Source: Simmondsia chinensis
Taxonomy: Eukaryota > Streptophyta > Magnoliopsida > Caryophyllales > Simmondsiaceae
DNA: 64,000 nt
Reading direction: 5' to 3'
Assembly: GCA_018398585.1 (NCBI GenBank)
Contig: JAGTTD010000008.1
Location: 9,932,501 to 9,996,500 of the forward strand
How positions within the stretch are numbered: the stretch's first letter is position 1; the number at the start of each line of letters is the position of its first letter. Position numbers and translations under genes: made by a program. Shown here piece after piece: positions 22,035 through 34,560 of the stretch. Under the pieces are notes generated by a model. The model was not told the DNA's origin. It saw nothing but the letters and a program-made list of their open reading frames with translations, and did not search any database.

Positions 22035-24354
22035 TGTGATGTACCTTATATTTACATATTTTATTCTTCATTCTGCGACATATTTGGCTTTTACATGCGT
22101 GTTTTATAGTAATCTAGGTACATTTAGGCTGGGAGTGCAGCGGAGCAAACAAAGGTTGAAAAGGGGCAGAATCAAGCATAATCGAGGCATATTTAAAAAA
22201 TACTCTGAGAAACCCAGCCATGTGTGGAAAAAAATGGCCAATTGGGTCGCAATTTGGTAAGCTGAATAGGTCTTGTGAAGTTTCGGGTACTAAATGATCA
22301 ATCAATATGAAGTATCGATCAGTCAGCGGTCCCGCAGGACACAGTTTACAGTAGGAATTTCGATCAATCAAGAAACCGGGCCGATCAATCGGCCCAGTAC
22401 AGAGCCCAAGCCAATCGATCGGCTAGGCTTTTGCGACATGACCAGTAGGTGACGTCTCAGGTATAAATAAGGAGGGCAGGAACCTATTTTCATATCTTTT
22501 GCCATGCCTCTCTTCTTCCTTTCCCTCCCAAAGCCACTACGAGATCCAAAGGATTCTCAAATGCCGAAACGCTGGTGGTCGTAATGCTGGAAGGATTAAA
22601 GCAAGTATTAACGTCAATACCAATTGAGGAAGTCTTCAAGTCCTTAGTTTTTTTTCATTGTTTTTGTCTTTGTTAGATTTGAATGATGTGTAAAACTCCT
22701 ATGGAGGAGTAGACTTGTAGTTTAGGGATGAAGGGCGAGTAGCTGCCCATATCTCGGATTTATATTATGCTTTTAACAATTGATTTATGTTATGTTATAT
22801 ACGCACCTCTGTGGAGAATTTATGATTGTGTTCGGTGTTTCTTTGTGTGTGCTTGTAGCCATGTTGAGATCTCCAAATTATCAGCGTTGTCTATGAGCCT
22901 GTAGCTTAGACCACAACATAACTGATTTTCAAGGGTGGTTAGGGTTGAGGTTGTACCCAACCCTGAACACAATCTTTTATACAAGTTAATTTTGAATTAG
23001 GAGTGACAAAAGAATTTGATAGTGCTATTAAGATAATCCGTGCTACACCTAGGGTGATACGATATAGTTCATTACTCTAAACACTAACTTAAGTATTAAT
23101 ACATGTTTAATATTAAACTAAGAGCAAGAAAGGAATTAAGTAGAACTAATGAGATAACCTATGCTACACGTAGGGTGATACGATAGGTTATACTTTTACA
23201 CTAGTTCACTACCTTAAGCCCCCGTTTAAATATGATAATCCTTAATGCAATCCATTCAAATTTGAATATTTTTTAATAAGAAAGAAAGGTAAAACAGCTA
23301 TGCTAACTCGTGAACTCAAATACCATGGTTTATCAAGATAATGCCTTAGATTTTTGTTTCACATTTAACACACAAAAATAATCGATTCTTAGGTTATTCC
23401 AATTAAATTACACTAAACGAACTAAAAAGGAGTAGAAAATAGCATAAAAAGCATGATGATAAGTTTTCAAAATACAAGGGGATCTTTTTTTTATATTGAT
23501 GTTATTATATTATTATTATTCAAAATGCAGTAAAACTTAAAGCGTAGAAAATCTTTTTGTTGGCCGACCCTATTTACATCCCCACACAAAGGCTCCGAAC
23601 TCTGGGAGACACTTAAGCCAACTCCAAAACAGACAGTAACAGACAACTTTGTCAAAATATTTTTTAAAAAAAAATAATTTATTAAAATTTTTAAACTTGA
23701 TTCTCCCACCCCCAAACTTAAAAATTAGCATTGTTTTAAGAGGAATATAAAGAACAAATGGGGGAGAGGTACTTCCCCAATTTGAGGATTGCTCTTTGAT
23801 GGTGCATGTGGACATCATGCCACCCCCAAACTTATTGTGAAATGCCTGTTTAAACAAAATTAAATATGGGACAAAATAATGGAAGAAAAATAAAATTAGA
23901 TAAATAAAAATAAAAACACTTGGTCGCCTCCCAAGAAGTGCTTAGTTTATAGTCGTTAGCTCGACTTTCTAGGTTGATTTAATTTATTTAGATGGATTAA
24001 GAAGTTAAGATAAAGTTAAAATTAATCAGAAAACTAAAAAATACTACAATCTAAAATAAAATAAAATAAATGAATGAAGATTAATTTTTCAAATTTTCAA
24101 CAAAATTTACAATCTATTAACAATTTCAAATTATAAAAATAAACAAAATAATTGTTTTTTTTATATACAAATTTTTTTATTAAATTTTTTTTTTTAAGAA
24201 TTATCTTTACAAATAAAATGAATGAATGAAAAGAAATTTATATTTCAAATTTAACAAAATTTACAAATTATTAACAATTTCAAATTAGTATTAAAACTAT
24301 GTGGTATCAATATCACTCAATTATAGACAATCCCCCACAACGGCGCCAAAAACT

Positions 24355-26130
24355 TGATGCAACTTTTTTACTAGCAAGTGCACTAGTCGCTTCAAGTAAT
24401 ACAGAGTGAGTAGAGTATTGCTCCCACGAGGATTGCTGAGTGAGTACGGAAATTAATAGCTTTCATACTATTTGAAAAATCGAAAAATTGGGAATTTTGA
24501 TATAAAGTAAAGTAAAATAAAATAAAATAAAAATAAAAGTTAAAACTAGACTAGTATGAGCCGATTTAAGTTTTTTATTTTTTATTAGTTAGTAAAGTCT
24601 AAGGCATCTGATTTCACCTTAGTTGCATCAATACTCATTTTCTATTCTCGATATTCAAGTTGTTACTGTGTTTTGATGGTTGAAAATCCTAATTTACTTA
24701 ACATTCTCTCTTGAGAAACATTTAGAGTACTCTTTAACATATTAACCCATCACTTTAGTGCATCAATTTAAATAAGAAAAGAGTTATAAAAGCTCAATGA
24801 TTCTCTCTCGAGCATTCGCCCAATTTGTGGTACATATCACCTCAACACTCATCATAAATCTCCTTTCGGCCTCATTATGAATCATTATAGGCCTTAAATG
24901 GTGATCAAGCATTTAAAACTCATGAAAAATAATGATAAACACTTCAACAACGTAATAACATAAATATTGAATAACTTGAATTAGAAATGAGCGTATTTTA
25001 CAACTTAGGCTACATCGTAGCCTTTGATTAAAAAAATTAGTTCATTTTAAACTTAATATTAAACATTAAAAACATCAAAATACATAAACTAATGAACAAA
25101 AATGATAAAACAAACAAAAAATAACCGCAAAAAAAGGACAAAGAACAGGTCAAGTCTCTACACAGACACGACCCATTCTCACCCCTATTTCACTCAAAAA
25201 TTTCTTTTTTTTTTTTTTGGTATAAAAACTTGACTAATCAACTCCTTGTAACCTCTTCTATTTATACAAGTAGGATTGGGATAAGGAAATTTGGAAAAAA
25301 TCTCAAAAACCAGCTCCCATTGGTGCATCCCGAGGCAATTCTGCAGATCTGGTTTTTTATTGTTTTTCTTGATTGTTTCTGCACTCCACCACCCAAATTC
25401 TGCACCAAAACATCATATTGATGTTTTGTGATGTATTTGCAATGAATTTGGTTTAAAAAATCGAGTTTCAATTGCCAAAATGCAAGTTGTTCGTGAAAAG
25501 CTGAAATCTGCGCCCAGTTTCTGCAATCGGATTTGCAGCTCGGTTTTCTTCATTTTTTCATGCAATCCACCACACAAATGCTGCATAAACTTGTTAATAA
25601 GATGTTAAATAACTTATTTAAGCTTTGGTTCAGTGAATTTAGTTGAATAAAATCAAAAAAATCGTGCTGCAAAGTCGCATTGCTGCAGCAGGTTGCAAGT
25701 TGCTTGCAACTTGTAATTTTTTATATTTTTTGATTTTTTTCTAGTTTTTATTCAAAATAATGCTTAAAATAGCTTAAAGTAATGTTTAATGGTATTATAA
25801 AATGCATAAAAGATGAGTAATGAGGACAAAAGCTTCAAATTTAGCTAAAAATTGATGCAAACCTTGTGAAATAGGGTATAAGTTAGGTGTTCTTGGTAAT
25901 TTTATACAATTTTTGTTATTATTTTTCAATTTTTTAATTTATCTTGCTTTTACTTATTGATATTAATGATAAAACTAGCAAGATTTAATACAAAATTGGT
26001 GTTTTTATAAGAAAATAGCAAAATAGTTCAAAATGAGCAAAACTGGGCAAAATTGATAAAAATTAGAAGTAAAATGGTTAAAAATGTATTAAAATGATAT
26101 AAATAAATATATACAAATTTAAGGTTATTA
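24355..26130 (-). repeat. Athila-like right LTR, duplicated copy
   Basis: Equivalent of 17023-18798 shifted by 7,332 bp. The primer site copy is at 24337-24348. The interior copy 23229-24354 lacks the left LTR, so this is a partial element made by the duplication, not a separate insertion. Confidence 0.9.
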
Positions 26131-29107
26131 GTAGTCCAATACGATATTGTCATAGTTTGGTTTAAGTCGTTAATGAGATTGAGCCACAGATAGATTTAAA
26201 TCAAAATTAAGACCTGTTGTCAAAGTAAGTTCATAGTTGGTGATGAGTTCTTAACAACTTATCTGATATGACTATAACATGACATCTTAGATAGCTTGTC
26301 TATGTCATGTGGATAGGGATCCAGAGGTATCAAAGTTAGTGTTCGTCAATAAAATAGGAACATTGAGCAGGACCACCAGAATTGTTTATTTCTTAGCTGC
26401 TTTCAGAAATAAATAGTTCTTTGTGATTAGGCGATATTAAATCCCGAGATTGTCTTGAAATCGTGCACGTACTGTTCGCCATTTTACTGTACGCAAAATG
26501 AGGTCCTTTAAGGTGGCTAATAGTCTATGTACGTTGGATGACTGCATGAAATATAGCAAGACCAAAATATTTAACATGGAGCCTATAATTTCTTATGAGA
26601 TACAGATGTTTCCTTAAGTAGATTCACAAGTGTTCGAAAAATTCAGAATCTTTTGCCAAAATATTATAAGTGTTTGTTACTGGAATTGATACGAAGAATA
26701 GGTTCTCGTGTCATAGAATTATTCGAAAAGGGTGAATCAGGTAGTTGAGGAGAAGCAGTGAGAAGTATAATAATAGTAGTTTTAATTATTACTTCTCATA
26801 GATATCAGATAAAGGGGTTTATCTTTCAATTGTCACAAATTGGGAATTATCGAATAAATAATAAAACTCTAGAGTGTAGTAGGATTTATTTAGTGGAATT
26901 AAGTCCTATCAAATGGTGATCAACTATTATCATGAGATGATAATGAGTTTTAATCTATTTAGAGCTAGATTTAAATTGTCCCCGGGGTCTCTACGCAAGC
27001 CTCTAATTTTGGAGCCGGTTCCCAAAATAATGCTCAAAAATCAAAAAATAAAAAAAATAATGCCAAAAGAAAAATAATTCCAAATCTACTGTTAAACCGC
27101 GTTTACAAAATGCGGCTATACTGAACCGCGTCAAGGTGATGCGTTTAAAATGCATAAAAACCGCGTCTATAAAACGCGTTTTATATGTACATAAAACGCA
27201 TTAACTAAACGCGGTTCACAATATAATAAAACGCGTTATAAGAACGCGGTTTAACTATAAACCGCGTTCACTAAATGCGGTTTATTCGCAGTACGCACAA
27301 ACACCATTTTCATCGCTTATAGTCGCCATTATGCCGCAATTCGTGATGATCTTCACATTGATCCCATGTGCCTCTCAATGAAGCTCCAACATTATAAGTG
27401 GAGGTGGTAAGAAATCAGGAAAAGTTATCAATAAAAGGCTATTAATTCAGTAGTGATCAAATAGCTATGACAATGATACTTAAAGATCTCCGGCATATAA
27501 AGCAGAAGAAGGGCGATAGCCGATGACATGACCGGCGGTGAGTAGGGGTGTAAACGAACTGAGCGTTCAATGAACTACTCGTGTTCAAAATCAATTAGAG
27601 CTCGTTCGTGTTCATTAGGAGAGCTCGATAGCTTAACGAGCCAAGTTCAAACAGGGGGTGCTCAGCTCGCTATCGAACAGTTTGATAAGGGCTCGATAAG
27701 AGCTCGTTAAGGGGCTCGATACGAGCTTGTTAAGGGCTCGGCTCGACTCATTGCGTTTGACCATATTAAACCGCGTTCATATGATGCGGTTTTTATTCAG
27801 GTGAACCGCTTTAACAAAACCGGGTTATTAACTGTAAACCGCATTATTAAGACGTGAACCGGTTTAACAAAATCGGGTTATTAACTGTAAACGGCATTAT
27901 TACGACGCGGTTATCATTACTGTAAACCGCATTATCAAGACGCAGTTTTTGTCACAGTAAACCGCTTTACTAAGACGCGGTTCTTATTATGGTAAACCGA
28001 AACGCGGTTTTTATTCATATGAAACGCGTTTTTTTAATGCGGTTTACTATAACTGCATTTTGTAAACGCGGTTCAACAGTAGATTTGGAATTTTTTTTTT
28101 AAACATTATTTTTTTTATTTTTCAGCATTATTTTTAGAACCGACTCCTAATTTTGCACCATCAGAAAAAATATTAAAGAATTCATGAGAAGAATAAATTT
28201 AAATTTACTAAACAGCATTCGTTCGATGAATAAAATTAAAATTATAAAATAAAATAAATTTTAAAATAAAAATTCGTAAGATGAATTTTTACATGTGGGA
28301 AACAAAAAAAAAAAAAAAGAAATTTCCATTGGTTAATAGGGTTAACCAGTCACGGTATGATGGGAGAGTCGTCGCGCCTCTCTGTGTGGACGCCATGTGT
28401 TGGGACGCCCACGAGATGGATCCACGCCAAATGACGCAGACCAACCAAAACGTGCCACGTGGCTACATGTAAGAAATTAAGTGAAATGATGCTATTTTGT
28501 TTGGTTTGCATCCCACATTAAAAATTTGGGATTTTTTTTTACTCCAGTAGCCTACTATAAATAGGGGTCCTGGTATTAAGGTTTAACAATGAATTAATCA
28601 ATCAAAATTAAAAAGTAAATAAAATTAAAAAGTTTTCTGACAATGTTGACTTTTGGAGAACCAAAAGAGGAGAAATTTCAGTTGTTAATATTTTTCGGAG
28701 CCCACACTCCTTATATTCAGAAAAGATTGCGTAGAAGGTTTCTCGGTCTCAGTGATTTCTTGGAGCGACACTGCAGTCTACATCTAAGTATTCTTCTTTT
28801 CTTTTCTTTTAGTTTTTTTTTGTCGCTTTTATATCTATTTACAATATTTATTATGTTAGTTATTTATGTTATTATCATGAATGCATTAGAGTAGATGCTG
28901 ATATGTTTAAACTTATAAATTTTAAATATGTAGACTTAGAATTAGGAATTCTAAGGTTCTAGCAGGTTTAAAATTAGGAATTTTAAATATTTAGATTTAG
29001 AATTAGGAATTCTAAGTTGCTAGTAGGTTAAAATTAGAATTTTTAAAATCATTTCGCTATGGTTAATTTGATTAACTTAGGGAATATTTTCGAAATACGA
29101 CCCAACA
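26131..29107 (+). repeat. Partial solo copia LTR, duplicated copy
   Basis: Equivalent of 18799-21775, with the second MITE-like copy inside it. It ends CCCAACA followed by ACATT (29108-29112), as in the first unit. Confidence 0.88.
27011..28147. mobile_element. CpG-rich TIR element, duplicated copy
   Basis: Equivalent of 19679-20815. Most of the few differences between the units are C-to-T or G-to-A changes inside this element, for example at 27272 and near 28050, as expected for decay of methylated CpG. Confidence 0.88.
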
Positions 29108-29366
29108 ACATTTGCAAAGAAGCAACGCCTTTCAAAGGATGGATGTTCTTAACAAAGCTGTATATTGAATGGGTTGACAAATTGAAGGTGACTCATGAAG
29201 AAAAATGGAAGAATTTTTGCATTTATGAAGCCATCAGGCTTTCCATCATCGCTCGCAGGTTTGACTACCCCATTATGATGGCACTCACCTACTATTGGAA
29301 TATCTATTGTAACGCTTTTGTCCTCCCTAAGGGATTTCTTAGCATCACTCTGGAGGACATAGTGGC
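29108..29366 (+). pseudogene. Antisense PMD gene of Tat B: middle part (duplicated copy)
   Basis: Identical in translation to 21776-22034, including YEAIRLSIIARRF and GFLSITLEDI. It is followed by the second copy of the left part of the gypsy solo LTR, and is a by-product of the tandem duplication. Confidence 0.85.
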
Positions 29367-30881
29367 TGTGATGTACCTTATATTTACATATTTTATTCTT
29401 CATTCTGCGACATATTTGGCTTTTACATGCGTGTTTTATAGTAATCTAGGTACATTTAGGCTGGGAGTGCAGCGGAGCAAACAAAGGTTGAAAAGGGGCA
29501 GAATCAAGCATAATCGAGGCATATTTAAAAAATACTCTGAGAAACCCAGCCATGTGTGGAAAAAAATGGCCAATTGGGTCGCAATTTGGTAAGCTGAATA
29601 GGTCTTGTGAAGTTTCGGGTACTAAATGATCAATCAATATGAAGTATCGATCAGTCAGCGGTCCCGCAGGACACAGTTTACAGTAGGAATTTCGATCAAT
29701 CAAGAAACCGGGCCGATCAATCGGCCCAGTACAGAGCCCAAGCCAATCGATCGGCTAGGCTTTTGCGACATGACCAGTAGGTGACGTCTCAGGTATAAAT
29801 AAGGAGGGCAGGAACCTATTTTCATATCTTTTGCCATGCCTCTCTTCTTCCTTTCCCTCCCAAAGCCACTACGAGATCCAAAGGATTCTCAAATGCCGAA
29901 ACGCTGGTGGTCGTAATGCTGGAAGGATTAAAGCAAGTATTAACGTCAATACCAATTGAGGAAGTCTTCAAGTCCTTAGTTTTTTTTCATTGTTTTTGTC
30001 TTTGTTAGATTTGAATGATGTGTAAAACTCCTATGGAGGAGTAGACTTGTAGTTTAGGGATGAAGGGCGAGTAGCTGCCCATATCTCGGATTTATATTAT
30101 GCTTTTAACAATTGATTTATGTTATGTTATATACGCACCTCTGTGGAGAATTTATGATTGTGTTCGGTGTTTCTTTGTGTGTGCTTGTAGCCATGTTGAG
30201 ATCTCCAAATTATCAGCGTTGTCTATGAGCCTGTAGCTTAGACCACAACATAACTGATTTTCAAGGGTGGTTAGGGTTGAGGTTGTACCCAACCCTGAAC
30301 ACAATCTTTTATACAAGTTAATTTTGAATTAGGAGTGACAAAAGAATTTGATAGTGCTATTAAGATAATCCGTGCTACACCTAGGGTGATACGATATAGT
30401 TCATTACTCTAAACACTAACTTAAGTATTAATACATGTTTAATATTAAACTAAGAGCAAGAAAGGAATTAAGTAGAACTAATGAGATAACCTATGCTACA
30501 CGTAGGGTGATACGATAGGTTATACTTTTACACTAGTTCACTACCTTAAGCCCCCGTTTAAATATTAACCCATGCTTAGTGCTTGTAACCTAAATCTCCT
30601 AAATTATTGTTATAGTAGAATGTAATGACGGGATACGAGTAAAGCTACCCTGAATTCATTCGCTAAACTAACCTTAATTGAATTGGCAACTTTAGTTTAT
30701 ATTTATTTTTATTAATTTAGTTAACAAATTCAAATCAACAAAACCCCAATTTCAACCACTCCTTAATCACTAAATCTGACTTAACTCCAATTCCCTGTAG
30801 ATACAACCCGTATACCCGATTTAGCTACGAGGATCTTGTACGCTTGCGAGAACTTGATTTTAAAACACTTTTAAAATCACA

Positions 30882-31985
30882 TTAGGCCTTGACAGGTCTA
30901 TCACCAAGAGGAGGAGAGTTGCCTCTTGATTAGTTTATTTCTTCAAAGGTAGAAACCTTTGCCTCTTCTTTCTCTATAACCGACTTGCCTGGTAGTTACG
31001 AATCCTTTGTCAAGATGTTTGTCATAGGGGCACATAACTTTGGGCAAGGGTCTAGAGAAGAAAAGGCCTATTTCTACTTGTTTTGGTTGGACAAGTTTTT
31101 CTTTTTTAACTCTTCTAATTCGGTTCTTAAGTTTCCTAAGACCATGGCTGTCAATCTGGCCTTTAGCACTAGTCCATTAGCCTTGGGAGCATTGTTTATG
31201 GCCCAAGTGTATGGATGCCTTAGGAACATCATACTTAATAATTACACTATCAATATAAGAGGACCTTTGTGGCTAGTCCAGCTTTAGGCCTAAGTCTATT
31301 TTCTTGTGTCTATCCTAGATGCCCCTATATTGCCACAGGTGAGGGGGGCTCTTGTTATGGAGAGCAGTTTGCTCATTTTACCCCTAGGTTGGTCTTTTGA
31401 CTGACGCCTTGATAGACTCATGTCTCCTCGAGGTAGGAAAGGGACTTCATGAACTGCTTTCAGAGAGAGGAACCTTGGTCCACGTTGGTTCAAGAAATTG
31501 GATGTTCACCTTGATGTCTCTCCAGACATCAAATAACAGACTTGGTAGGCAATCTTGTGCCCTCGAGATATATTTTTCTATCACTAGACTCATCCTAGTA
31601 TAGAGACTTACAAGCCTGGATTGTTTTCCAGGAAATTTGGAATTGTCCAACACGTTCCCTTTCCCAGTCTAAGGACCAAAAACCTTTGGGGGGCAAGAAG
31701 GATCTCCATCCAACTCCTGTAGTGTAGAGAGCTTCATGAGTCCAACTAAGAGGTCAAATCCCTCAATGGGTATCTAGTTGTTTGTAGGTACATCTCATGT
31801 GCCACACCTCATTTCATAGCTTGGTTCCAAGCCTATTGGACCTCTTTGAAGGCTAGAGGTGCCAAGCAAAATTTTGCACTTTCCTTTGAGCTTGCAGGAT
31901 CCATCTCGAGAGGAGGTCATCCAATCAACGCTAGATAGACTCCACAAAAGGTAGAATAAGGTAAACAGCCATCCACTCAAAGCTC
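30882..31985 (+). pseudogene. Antisense PMD gene of Tat B: C-terminal part
   Basis: The frame resumes with the segment matching LTSPSQGGEDLPL of the D copy, with a stop after GGELPLD. It then reads PGSYESFVKMFVIGAHNFGQ, YFYLFWLDKFFFFNSSNSVL and LAFSTSPLALGALFMAQVYG, ending with WLVQL at 31284. The LFWLDKF and LALG..F.AQVY blocks are the conserved helices of the PMD family. Further right a broken extension (GPRWFKKLDVHLDV, then LRTKNLWGARRI) continues to about 31980, as in the D copy. The PMD end joins mid-RT at 31992, so integrase and RNase H of B have been deleted. Confidence 0.8.
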
Positions 31986-31991
31986 CCTATT

Positions 31992-32760
31992 GACACAGGA
32001 CACCTAAATCCTATTTTGTGGGTATATCTGAAGCAAATATAACTTGGTAGTACTCACAATAGCCATCCATAAAGGATAAGACCTCATGCCTTGAGGCTGA
32101 ATCAATGAGCACATCAGCAATTGGCATTGGGAACTCATCCTTTGAGGTGGCTACATTGAGACCTCTGAAATCAATACAGACTCTGATTTTACCATTTTCG
32201 TAAACAACATGAACAATGTTTGCCAACCATTCAACATAACTGGTAGTTCTAATAAATTTGGCCTTTAAGAGTCTTTCGATTTCGTCTTTAACAAAATCAA
32301 TTACTTGCTAGGAAATTCTCCTTTGACCTTGAATGATGGGCCTTGAGCTTGGCTTGATAGGAATCTTATGCTCAACCACCTTTCTATCTATGCCAAGCAT
32401 CTTGTGATGGTCCCAAGAAAAGTAGTCCTTGAACTCACAAAGGAAGGTCAAATACTGCTTTCTCTACACCTGAGAAAGCAGAGCGCTCAGATAGGTAGGT
32501 CCTGGGTCCTTTGTGGAGCCTAAGTTAACCTCGAGGAGGAGGTCTTGAACTTTAGCCCTTAAATCCTCTATCTTGGTCAGTGTTGCTCTTACATCACATA
32601 ACTCCAGCTGTTTCTTTCGTGTCATTTGGATCTCGAAGCCATTGAATGGCTGTTCAGCCCAAAGTTGATCCTTCACATGCCAAGCCACGAGTCTCGCTAG
32701 TGTTAAGGAAATGGCTTCTTAGGCCATTAATGGGAGGTCTTGGCCCCTCCACATAAGGCT
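31992..32760 (-). pseudogene. Tat element B: RT N-terminus and protease-RT linker
   Basis: The minus strand reads ENGKIRVCIDFRGLNVATSK, DEFPMPIADVLIDSASRHEV and LSFMDGYCEYYQVIFASDIP, then is truncated at 31992. The first RT blocks are present, but the catalytic YVDD region is lost. Upstream (32688-32464) a linker segment ends SALLSQV. The site into which B itself jumped in element A corresponds to about 32515 here, so this copy preserves the uninterrupted target. Confidence 0.82.
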
Positions 32761-33560
32761 TCTAGTGTGCCTTGGAGATTGCCCTCATCAAGAAGGGCTC
32801 TCATGCATCCCTAGATATCGGAGTCTTTTGACTCCACATCAACATGACCAACCACAGCTTCAGTAAGGGGGTTACCAAGACATGTCCTGCTGATATCGAG
32901 TGGTCCCATGCCATCTTTGTAGAATTTTTCCTCAACATAGTTGGAGCAAGCCATGAATAGCCTGCTATCTGCTATAACATCTTACTTGTCATGGTTATTG
33001 GTGTAGTGAGGATGGTATATAATAATTGGCATGTAACTAGCATCTCCCAAGCAATGTATTATAGCTCTAGATAGTATCCACTATAAAGAAAGCTGTTAGC
33101 TTGCTTAAGCTGCCAACACTTAATCAGGATGACCCCATTCAGACTTAGTAGTAGCTCCAAAAAAGCCACAAATCGCAACATCTAAAGTAATCAAATCATC
33201 TCAAGATTTACCAATGACCCCTAGCATATATGAAGGTAAGCCAGTGATGGTTGTGCCATTATCCACCAAGACCCTATTCACCAGAATGCTATTGAATTAG
33301 GCCTTGATGTATAGGGGACTTAATGTGTTTATTTGCAGTATTAGGCCCATCAAACATCATCTTCATTATGTCAAGTGTATCATTAGGCGATTTGGATGTT
33401 GGGGTAGTAATTTTAAATGACAAAAGATCAAGGTTACCTTTGTCGCTGATGTTTCAGCCACAGGCTCCATGGGGATCCTTGTCCAATGCTATCAAATCTC
33501 CCTTGAGGCCCTCTTAAGTATTAGTTGCCATGAACTCCAAAGGGAGGAGCAGGGCAATTC
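32760..33560 (-). pseudogene. Tat element B: protease region
   Basis: Around 33400-33230 the minus strand gives a segment ending MFDGPNTANKHIK, followed by SILVNRVLVDNGTTITGL and PSYMLGVIGKS. The VDNGTT core corresponds to the retropepsin D-T/S-G active site, with T replaced by N. The A copy at 48566-48787 keeps VDTGTT. Frames are interrupted by stops. Confidence 0.7.
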
Positions 33561-34560
33561 TAACCTCAACCATCCTATAGAGTGTCCCAAATTATATTTT
33601 CCTTGATTAGGTTCCTTTTCAGGGCTGCTATCGGTTGGCTCATCCTAATCTTGCTCTCAAGGACTGCCATCAATTAGCATATCCTGTTCTAGAGGTTGGT
33701 CTTCTGGATCTATCCCTGGAGTTTGAGATTCCTATGCAAGATGGGGGAAGTCCTCGTGGAAGTCATTTTCAATGTTAGACCATGTTGGTTTAACATGGTA
33801 GAGAGGTTCCACTATATTGATGCAAAGAAGGGAATACTTCTCTTCACCATCAGATGACCTTCGAGCCAGTGAAATCTTAGCAAGCTGCTACAACCAGGTT
33901 TCTTGTCCTTTATAAGATGAGAGACTAGTCCATCTCTCAAGCATTTTGCGTCCTTTCCATTTACCAACGGTGGTAAAAGGACTGGGCTCAATTGTTGGAT
34001 CTTTATGATCCAAATGCTCAGCTTGCTTTCCCTCGCTGACCCTGGCTTCTTCTTCAAAGAGCCTAGTTAAGCTTGTATCGAACAGAGCTCTTCGTTGAGC
34101 AACTTTCTTTCGCAGCAACCTCCTCTTTTGAGTTCGAGTAAGATTTAAAAAGCAAGCATCCTCTTGATTGAGGTGGTTCCCCCTCCAAACATTACCTAGA
34201 TAGATCCCAAAGGTTGGTGTCTTGACTGTCATGGTCCCTGGCTGGCGTCCATTTTCAATAGATGGTATTTCAAATTTCTCCTTAGATGCCTAATCCTCAT
34301 GATGATATGGGTCTTTAATGTAATACCTCGAGGAGGTCCCATCAGTGATATTTTTGCTAAGGGAGCCGACTTTTTCCTTAGACAAAGTCTCAGCTTCTTC
34401 ATTTCAAACACCATTTGTGGCCACAACCCCTGTAAAGGTCATGTGTAAGGCGCAAGAGTTTCTTCGACGCCAGCTTCTTGGTAGCGAAGACAGTTTTCCA
34501 ATGGTTGTCAATGAGAATTCCCATGGCTAACTCTTCCTCCTTAGAAAGGAGAATAACTCC
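33560..34560 (-). pseudogene. Tat element B: gag-protease linker region
   Basis: The best frame, 34232-33888, contains FGIYLGNVWRGNHLNQEDAC, then LTRTQKRRLLRKKVAQRRAL. The block LGNVW..NHL...DA recurs in element A at 49552-49268. The region lies between the gag knuckle and protease. I do not know its function. Confidence 0.65.

Larger units (their letters stand above)
15897..23228 (+). repeat. 7,332-bp tandem duplication, first unit
   Basis: Every landmark in this block recurs 7,332 bp further right with only a handful of base changes (for example near 16762, 19943, 20264, 21038). The junctions share AATAT at 15897-15901, 23229-23233 and 30561-30565, a 5-bp microhomology. The unit begins inside the Athila-like interior and ends inside a solo gypsy LTR, so its ends match no element boundary. 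This is a genomic duplication, not a transposition. Confidence 0.93.
23229..30560 (+). repeat. 7,332-bp tandem duplication, second unit
   Basis: A near-identical copy of 15897-23228. It repeats the right half of the Athila-like interior, its right LTR, the rest of the solo copia LTR, the MITE-like element, the middle PMD block and the left part of the gypsy solo LTR. The near identity means the event is recent compared with all the elements inside it. Confidence 0.93.
22035..30881 (+). mobile_element. Solo gypsy-type LTR, split by the tandem duplication
   Basis: It starts TGTGATGTACC inside the PMD frame and ends AAAACACTTTTAAAATCACA, where PMD resumes as GGCCTTGACAGG. Without the duplication it is about 1.5 kb (22035-23228 plus 30561-30881). 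A TATA box, GTATAAATAAGG, lies at 22461-22472. The terminal part (GATACAACCCGTATACCCG, then CTTGCGAGAAC) is of the kind found at the end of Athila-type LTRs. No clear 5-bp duplication is left (GTGGC against TTAGG). No primer site or coding interior is present. Confidence 0.65.

Noticed and set aside
21727..22260. 177-codon frame taken as one gene starting at 21727
   Set aside because: Only 21776-22034 is PMD-like. The start lies in LTR sequence and the end in another LTR, so the full frame is a chance fusion of three sequences.
12590..31985. PMD pieces as a host gene with long introns
   Set aside because: The gaps are complete transposable elements, the first flanked by a matching target duplication, and the same PMD gene occurs beside the same LTR at 59235. 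It belongs to the Tat element.
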